A model generated the notes under the pieces. It searched no databases. It worked only from the letters and a program-made list of their open reading frames with translations, and was not told where the DNA came from. From NCBI RefSeq assembly GCF_040654195.1, contig NZ_JBFAHM010000001.1, forward strand, positions 623,698-687,697: a DNA stretch of 64,000 nt. The letters are read 5' to 3'. The stretch's first letter is position 1, and every line of letters starts with the position of its first letter. A program made the position numbers and the translations under genes. The DNA is from Hamadaea sp013361475 (GTDB lineage: Bacteria > Actinomycetota > Actinomycetes > Mycobacteriales > Micromonosporaceae). Shown in pieces: positions 56,687-64,000 of this stretch.

Positions 56687-57645
56687 TGCCGGTCTGGCTG
56701 GAGCTGGCGATCCGCGTCGCCGGAGTCATGATCGCCTTCCTCACCCTGCCCCTGATCGTCGGGCAGACCGAGCACAAGGTGATGGCGCACATGCAGGGCC
56801 GGCTCGGCCCGATGTACGCCGGCGCCTTCCACGGGTGGGCGCAGCTCGTCGCCGACGGCGTGAAGTTCGCGCAGAAGGAAGACGTCACGCCGCGCGCCGC
56901 CGACCGGCCGGTGTTCAAGTTCGCGCCGATCATCGCGCTCCTGCCCTACCTGCTGGCCCTGCTGGTCATCCCGCTCGGCCCTGGCGACCTGGTCGGGCAG
57001 ACGCTGGACATCGGCCTGTTCTTCGTCCTCGCCGTCCTCGGCGTCGGCGTCGTCGCCGTGCTCATGTCCGGCTGGGCCTCGGCGAACAAGTACTCGCTGC
57101 TGGGCGCGTTGCGCGCGGCGGCACAGCTGATGGCGTACGAGTTGCCGTTGGTGCTGTCGGCCGCCAGCGTCGCCATGGCCGCCGGGACGCTGTCGCTGAG
57201 CGGCATCGTGGAAGCCTGGCGCCCCTGGTGGCTGGCCTGGCAGCTGCCCGCCCTCGTGATCTTCTTCATCGCCGGCCTGGCCGAGATCCGGCGACCGCCG
57301 TTCGACATGCCGGTCGCCGACTCCGAACTCGTCTTCGGCTACTTGACCGAATACACCGGACTCCGGTTCGCGTTCTTCCTGCTGGCGGAGTACGTCGGCA
57401 TCGTCGTCATCTCGGCGCTGACCTCGGTGCTGTTCCTCGGCGGCTGGCACGGTCCCGGGCCGGACGGCCTCGGCTGGCTCTGGATGCTGATCAAGACCTT
57501 CGCCGTGGCGTTCGTCGTGATCTGGATCCGGGTCTCCTACCCCCGGCTCCGCGAGGACCAGCTGCAGCGGTTGTGCTGGCTGATCCTGGTGCCGGTGGCG
57601 TTGGGGCAGCTCGTGCTGACCGCGGTGGTACGCGTACTGCTCTGA
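56686..57645 (+). CDS. nuoH: NADH-quinone oxidoreductase subunit H
   Basis: A 319-residue subunit with about eight membrane segments. HMQGRLGPMYAGAFHGWAQLVADGVKFAQKEDVTP and AEIRRPPFDMPVADSELVFGYLTEYTGLRFAFFLLAEY are the quinone-site and E-channel signatures. Its start lies on the nuoC stop. It forms the heel of the membrane arm next to NuoB/C/I. Confidence 0.94.
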   Translation: MPVWLELAIRVAGVMIAFLTLPLIVGQTEHKVMAHMQGRLGPMYAGAFHGWAQLVADGVKFAQKEDVTPRAADRPVFKFAPIIALLPYLLALLVIPLGPGDLVGQTLDIGLFFVLAVLGVGVVAVLMSGWASANKYSLLGALRAAAQLMAYELPLVLSAASVAMAAGTLSLSGIVEAWRPWWLAWQLPALVIFFIAGLAEIRRPPFDMPVADSELVFGYLTEYTGLRFAFFLLAEYVGIVVISALTSVLFLGGWHGPGPDGLGWLWMLIKTFAVAFVVIWIRVSYPRLREDQLQRLCWLILVPVALGQLVLTAVVRVLL

Positions 57646-57715
57646 TCGGCTCGGATCCGGGCCTGGTCATGACCCGGTGCTCGCGCGCGTCGGCCACACA
57701 GGGAATGATGTGCGC

Positions 57716-58237
57716 ATGAGTGAGGGCGGATTCCCGGGAGCGGGCCTGGCGAAGGGGCTGGCGGTCACGCTCAAGACGATGACCCGCCGGTCGCACACCC
57801 AGCAGTATCCGGATGTCGCGCCGGATCTGCCGCCGCGGTCCCGGGGGGTGATCGCGCTGCTGGAGGAGAACTGCACGGTGTGCATGCTCTGCTCCCGCGA
57901 GTGCCCCGACTGGTGCATCTACATCGACTCGCACAAGGAAGAAGTCCTCGTGCCGGGCGCGGCGCGGCCGCGCCAGCGCAACATGCTGGACCGGTTCGCG
58001 ATCGACTTCTCCCTCTGCATGTACTGCGGCATCTGCATCGAGGCGTGCCCGTTCGACGCGCTCTACTGGACGCCCGAGTTCGAGTACGCCGAGTACGACA
58101 TCCGCGATCTGCTGCACGAGAAAGACCACCTGGGCGCGTGGATGCCCACGGTTCCGCCGCCGCCGGCCCACGACCCGATGGGGGAGCCGGCCAAGGAGGA
58201 GCAAGCCGCCGCGAAGAAGCAACAGGCCGCGTCATGA
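57716..58237 (+). CDS. nuoI: NADH-quinone oxidoreductase subunit I
   Basis: A 173-residue subunit with two 4Fe-4S motifs (CTVCMLCSRECP and CMYCGICIEACP), clusters N6a and N6b. An N-terminal amphipathic helix (GLAKGLAVTLKTMTRR) attaches it to the membrane arm. The C-terminus is Pro then Lys/Ala-rich. An ATG at 57716 was chosen; an upstream in-frame ATG at 57677 would extend it without homology. Confidence 0.93.
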   Translation: MSEGGFPGAGLAKGLAVTLKTMTRRSHTQQYPDVAPDLPPRSRGVIALLEENCTVCMLCSRECPDWCIYIDSHKEEVLVPGAARPRQRNMLDRFAIDFSLCMYCGICIEACPFDALYWTPEFEYAEYDIRDLLHEKDHLGAWMPTVPPPPAHDPMGEPAKEEQAAAKKQQAAS

Positions 58238-58259
58238 CCGGCTCTCGGACGGTGGTCGC

Positions 58260-58754
58260 ATGACCGGGCTGGATCTGCTGCTCGCGGGGGTCGGCCTGCT
58301 CGCGGTCGGCGCCGGCTGGGCGGTCGTCGCCACCAACCAAGTGGTACGCGCGGGGCTGTGGCTGGTGGTCTGCCTGGCCGCGCTGGCGGTGGAGTTCCTC
58401 CTGCTCGGGGCGGAGTTGGTGGCCTGGACCCAGGTGCTCATCTACCTCGGCGCAGTCGTGGTGCTGCTGCTGTTCGCCGTCATGCTGACGCGGGCGCCGA
58501 TCGGGCCGAGTCAGGACCTGGACCGCCGGGTCGGTCCGGCGAGCGTCGTCGGGGTCGGCGTCGGCCTGAGCCTCGGCACGTTGTTCGCCGTGGCGTACGG
58601 GTGGACGCGGTATGACCTGCCCGCTCAGCACGGCAACGCCGAGACGGTCGGCGGGCCGATCTTCACGACGTGGACGCTGCCGTTCGAGGTGGTCTCCGTG
58701 CTGCTGCTGGGCGCCCTGATCGGGGCCGTCGTCGTGAGCCGGGGGGCCAAGTAA
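58260..58754 (+). CDS. nuoJ: NADH-quinone oxidoreductase subunit J
   Basis: A 164-residue subunit with five membrane segments, including LAALAVEFLLLGAELVAWTQVLIYLGAVVVLLLFAVML, the TM3 pi-bulge region that links the quinone site to the pumps. Its stop overlaps nuoK's ATG. Confidence 0.92.
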   Translation: MTGLDLLLAGVGLLAVGAGWAVVATNQVVRAGLWLVVCLAALAVEFLLLGAELVAWTQVLIYLGAVVVLLLFAVMLTRAPIGPSQDLDRRVGPASVVGVGVGLSLGTLFAVAYGWTRYDLPAQHGNAETVGGPIFTTWTLPFEVVSVLLLGALIGAVVVSRGAK

Positions 58755-59131
58755 TGCACCCCTTCATCCCCTACGCCGTCGCCAGCGCTCTGTTCGGCCT
58801 CGGCGTTCTCGGCGTACTGCGGCGACGCAACGCGATCCTGCTGCTGATGTCGGTCGAGCTGATGTTGAACGCGGTGAACCTGATCTTCGTCACCGCCGAC
58901 GCCACCCTCCCGAAGGCCGCTCCGACCGGCCAGATCTTCACCTTGTTCGTGATCGTCATCGCCGCCGCCGAGATCGGCGTGGGCCTGGCCGTCGTGCTGC
59001 AGCTGTTCCGGCTGAAGGCGGCGATCAACGTCGACGAGGTCCCGCTGGCCGAGCCGGCCGACGACGACACCGGTGACACCGGCGAGACCACTGCGACTGC
59101 TGACCGGACGGGGGTGCCGGATGTCGCCTGA
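58754..59131 (+). CDS. nuoK: NADH-quinone oxidoreductase subunit K
   Basis: A 125-residue subunit with three membrane segments. LMSVELMLNAVNLIFV has the key Glu and IVIAAAEIGVGLAVVLQLFR the second one. The usual length is about 100; here an acidic, Thr/Asp-rich tail (ADDDTGDTGETTATADRTG) of 25 residues is added. It overlaps nuoL by 11 bases. Confidence 0.93.
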   Translation: MHPFIPYAVASALFGLGVLGVLRRRNAILLLMSVELMLNAVNLIFVTADATLPKAAPTGQIFTLFVIVIAAAEIGVGLAVVLQLFRLKAAINVDEVPLAEPADDDTGDTGETTATADRTGVPDVA

Positions 59132-60922
59132 CACCCTCGGCCCGCTGCTGCCCGCCGTTCCCGCCGTGCTCGGCCTGGCCGGGCTGCTGACTCCCCGCGC
59201 CAACCGGATGGTCGGGGCGGCGCTGGGTGTGACCGGTGCGGCGGTGTCGCTGCTGATCGTGATCGCGCTGCTGGCGAACGACGCCGCCCGGGCCGGGTTC
59301 GAGACGACCCGGGACTGGGTGACCATCGGAAGCTTCCGGGTCACCCTCGGGGTGGCGATCGACCAGCGAGCACTGTTCGTGGCGCTCGCCGTGGCGATCG
59401 TGGCCCTGGCGGTGCAGATCTACTCGATCGGTTATCTCGCCGGTGACGACCGCTACGGCCCGTACGCCGCGCAGATCAGCATCTTCACGGCGGCCATGCT
59501 GGCGGTGGTCGTCGGCGGCGACCTGATCCTGGTGCTCGTCGGCTGGGAGGTCATGGGCGCCTGCTCGTACCTGCTGATCGCGCACGATCGGAGCCTTCCC
59601 GAGGCGCCCGCCGCCGCCGTGAAGGCGTTCCTCGTGACCCGCGTCGGCGACGTCGGCTTCCTGCTCGGCATCGCCCTGCTGGGCGTCAACGCGCACAGCT
59701 TCCGGATCGCCGAGGTGATCCCGTCGCTGCCCCAGATGAGCCCCGGTACGCTCACCGCCGCCGCGATCCTGTTGCTCGCCGGGGTGGCGGGCAAGAGCGC
59801 GCAGTTCCCCCTGCACACCTGGCTGCCCGACGCGATGGCCGGTCCGACGCCGATCTCGGCGTTGATCCACGCTGCGACGATGGTCGCCGCCGGGGTCTAC
59901 GTCGTCGCCCGGCTCTACCCGGTCTTCGAGCAGGCACCGGGCGCGTTGACGGTCCTCGGGGTGATGGCCGCGATCACGCTGTTGCTGGGCGCCTTCGCCG
60001 CGACCGCGCAGGACGACATCAAACGCGTACTGGCCTGGTCGACGGTGAGCCAGCTCGGTTACATGACGGGTGCGCTCGCGGTCGGAGCGCCGACTGCGGC
60101 GATCTTCCACCTGCTCACCCACGCCGCGTTCAAGGCGCTGCTGTTCCTCGCCGCGGGCTGCGTCATCCACGCGGTCGGCACGAACCTGATGTCCCGGATG
60201 GGCGGGCTGCGTAAGGCGCTGCCCGTGACCTTCTGGTCGATGACGATCGGGCTGGCCGCGCTCGCCGGGATCCCGCCGATGGCCGGGTTCTGGAGCAAGG
60301 AGGCCATCCTCGCCGCCGCCGAACACGGCTCCGGCGGCACGGCGCTGGCCGTCTACCTCGCCGGTCTGCTCGGCACCTTCGTGACCGCCTGGTACGCCAC
60401 GCGCCTGTGGCTGCGCGTGTTCTTCGGACCGGGCTACAACGATCACGTGCACGTCCCGAGCTGGGTCATGCAGGCGCCGGTCGCGGTGCTGGCGGTCCCG
60501 GCGGCCGGGCTCGGGCTGGGGGCGTACCTGACCGACCGGGAGCTGACCGAGCTGGACGCGCTGGCGCTGCTGCCGATCGTGCTGGTCGTGGCTGGAATCG
60601 CCGCGGCCTGGTGGGGCTGGCGGCGTACCGGGGATCCGGTGACCGTGCTCGGCCGGACGCGCGGCTTCGTGGCCTCGGCCTTCGGGCTCGACGCGGTGCA
60701 GAACGCCCTCGTCGTCGCCCCGGTACGGGGACTGGCCCGGGTCACCCGATCGGCCGACGAGTCCGGAGTGGACGGCGTGGTGACCGGGGTGGGGGCGGGA
60801 ACGCTCGCCCTCGGCGGCTCGCTCAGCCGCTGGCACCGGTCCGGCATCCCCCGGGCGCTGGCCGGTGTGCTGATGATCGCCGCCGCCTCCGTCGTGGTCT
60901 TCGCCCTGAATGGACTGCTGAG

Positions 60923-60926
<4 letters not shown>
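59121..60926 (+). CDS. nuoL: NADH-quinone oxidoreductase subunit L
   Basis: A 601-residue antiporter-like proton pump. FVGWEVMGACSYLLI-type sequence (VLVGWEVMGACSYLL) has the key Glu, FPLHTWLPDAMAGPTPISALIHAATMVAAGVYVVARL the Lys/His region and MGGLRKALPVTFW the conserved loop. The lateral helix is near the C-terminus. The ATG at 59121 lies within nuoK. Confidence 0.94.
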
Positions 60927-62394
<1,468 letters not shown>

Positions 62395-62398
<4 letters not shown>

Positions 62399-63828
62399 TC
62401 GACCACATCGGACTGTTGCCGCTCTACCTCGCGGCCGGGACCGCGGTCCTCGTGCTCGTCGCGGACCTGCTGCTCGGCCGGGTCGCGGTCACCCTCGGCG
62501 CTGGTGTGCTCGGCGCGCTCGCCACCGCGGCCGGCTCGGCGATCGTCGGCGCGGGCGGTGCGCGCCGCTCGTTCTGCGTGGAGACCGGCTGCTCGTGGAC
62601 CTTCGACGGGCCGGCCACCCTGCTCGCCGTCGCGGTGGCGACGATCGCGGCGCTGGTCCTGCTGCTCTCCGCGCCCACGCTCATGCGCGGTGACCTGCCC
62701 ACCGGCGAGTACGCCTTCCTCCTGGCCGCCTCCATGACAGGGGGCGTGGCGCTGGGCGGGGCCCGGGATCTGATCACGCTCATCGTGGCCCTCGAAACGC
62801 TGACGCTGCCGCTCTACGTGCTGGTCGGGATGCGCCGCAAGTCCCCCGAATCGGCTCAGGCGGCGGTGACGTTCCTGCTGACCAGCGTGGCGGCGACCGC
62901 GGTGACCCTGCTCGGCGCGGCCCTCATGTATGCCGCCACCGGCCAGGTGCACTTCCGGGCGCTGTCGACCGCGCTCGACGTCGACGGACCCGGTCGGCCG
63001 CTGGCCGGGGCCGGCCTGATCCTGCTGCTCGTCGGCGTGGCCTTCAAGGTCGCCGCCGTCCCCGCCCACGCCTGGGCGCCGACCACATACGACGGTGGGC
63101 CGGTGCCGATCGCGGCGTACCTGTCGACCGCCTCGAAGCTGGGTGGCCTCGTCGCCATCGTCTACGCCGTCGTCCTCATCGGACCTGCCTGGACCCAGGT
63201 CACCGGTCCGGTGCTGGGCGTCGTCGCCGCCGCGACGCTGCTCGTCGGTACGCTCGTCGCCCTCCGCCAGCAGCGGATGGTGCGCCTGCTCGCGTGGTCG
63301 TCGGTCGCGCAGGCCGGTTTCATGCTCGCCCCGTTGGCCGCCGTGCACGTCGTCGACGCCGGTCCACTAGTGACGGCGACCCTGGCGTACGCCCTGATCT
63401 ATGTGACCGTCGAACTGGGCGCCTTCGCAGGAGTGATCTCGTTGCGCCCGGCCGGAGCCGACGGCGGCACCCTCGGCGAGTACGCCGGACTGGGCCGGAC
63501 CGCGCCCGTGCGGTCGGCGGCATACGCCTTCGCGGTGGTGGGGCTCGCCGGGCTGCCGCCCGCCCTCGCCGGCCTGTTCGCCAAGGTCTTCGTGATCCGG
63601 GCGCTGGTCGACGCCAAGGCCTGGTTCGTGGTCGCCGCCGCTGCGATCGCGGCCGTCGTCGGCCTGGCCGTCTACCTCCGCGCGGTTCTGCCGCTTTATC
63701 GCGACGGGGAGGGTACGCCCGCGCCGCGCGCCTCGATCGCTGTCGCGATCGTGCTCGGCGTCGTGACGCTGGCCGCTGTCGCGGCCGGCTTCGTACCGCA
63801 GCTCGTCCTCGACCTCACCACCTTCTGA
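62395..63828 (+). CDS. nuoN: NADH-quinone oxidoreductase subunit N
   Basis: A 477-residue antiporter-like pump. LIVALETLTLPLYVLVGMRRKSPESAQAAVTFLL and FKVAAVPAHAWAPTTYDGGPVPIAAYLSTASK are the key segments. ATGA overlap with nuoM. It is the last gene of the cluster, and a family A palindrome follows. Confidence 0.94.
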
Positions 63829-63846
63829 CCCCGCTTCTTTTGGGCG

Positions 63847-63890
63847 CTGGATCAGGGTTCTCGGTCGAATCATGGACCATGATTCGACCG
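63847..63890. repeat. Palindrome family A copy 2
   Basis: The left arm 63847-63875 repeats 28345-28373 at 27 of 29 positions. Only its inner 14 bases pair with 63877-63890, but the two changed bases are matched by complementary changes in the right arm. It lies 19 bases after nuoN and probably acts as a terminator or boundary hairpin. The rest of 63891-64000 shows no gene. Confidence 0.8.
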
Positions 63891-64000
63891 GCAGCGGGCG
63901 AAATTGGCTTCTGCTTCATCAGGTCCTGGCAGGTGGAGCAGGTCAGCAACCTGTCCACCGGGTACTGCCCCACCTCGACTCCTAGACTGCCGTGGAGTCG

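Overview
The window is very GC-rich DNA with many GTG and TTG starts. It carries a chromosomal gene neighbourhood typical of Actinomycetota: rhlE, a ferritin-like protein, DUF3107, TetR, an alpha/beta hydrolase, DUF3152 and moeZ. The whole suggests a filamentous actinomycete, most likely of the Micromonosporaceae, but this is inference from gene content and style.

Bases 1 to about 26963 are the right-hand part of a temperate siphovirus-like prophage; its left end lies outside the window. From left to right it holds tail genes (tape measure end, distal tail, baseplate, tail hub and repeat-containing fibre), a lysis module (amidase, XhlA-like protein, holin), a nucleotide, recombination and replication module (dNMP kinase, Cas4/RecB-like exonuclease, LAGLIDADG protein, phiC31 Gp3-like recombination directionality factor, Hjc-like nuclease, primase-helicase, family A DNA polymerase), a regulatory module with two sigma-like proteins, several lysogen-type genes (a reverse-strand lipoprotein, a SprT-like protease, a membrane protein with an HTH-like tail, a small secreted protein) and a phiC31-type large serine integrase. 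Two promoter families are visible. Class I is (T/C)GAACA, 17-18 bases, then CATAGG, with TGGCG just before CATAGG (six copies). Class II is TTGCGC, about 17 bases, then a -10 box, with a CTAGCGC motif in the spacer.

The integrase ends about 20 bp from a hybrid att site, beyond which lies the 5' part of a pirin gene. The prophage has therefore split pirin at the position known as the phiC31 attB. The rest of pirin should lie beyond the left prophage end.

The chromosomal part, from 26964 on, holds an NlpC/P60 peptidase, a methyltransferase, a copper cluster (csoR, copZ, a secreted protein, copA) with a visible CsoR-type operator, a WYL regulator, small enzymes, and the conserved rhlE-to-moeZ block. 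These are followed by an alkyltransferase-like protein, proB-proA, a gamma-glutamyltransferase and an MFS carrier. The end is a partial, probably second, complex I locus (nuoB, then nuoC-H-I-J-K-L-M-N) with no nuoA, D, E, F or G in view. A two-gene XRE-ImmA/PIN toxin-antitoxin-like unit and an ECF sigma pair sit between nuoB and nuoC.

Chromosomal intergenic regions carry long near-perfect palindromes. One family occurs twice with compensatory base changes, which argues that the hairpin is functional. There are no rRNA or tRNA genes and no CRISPR array.
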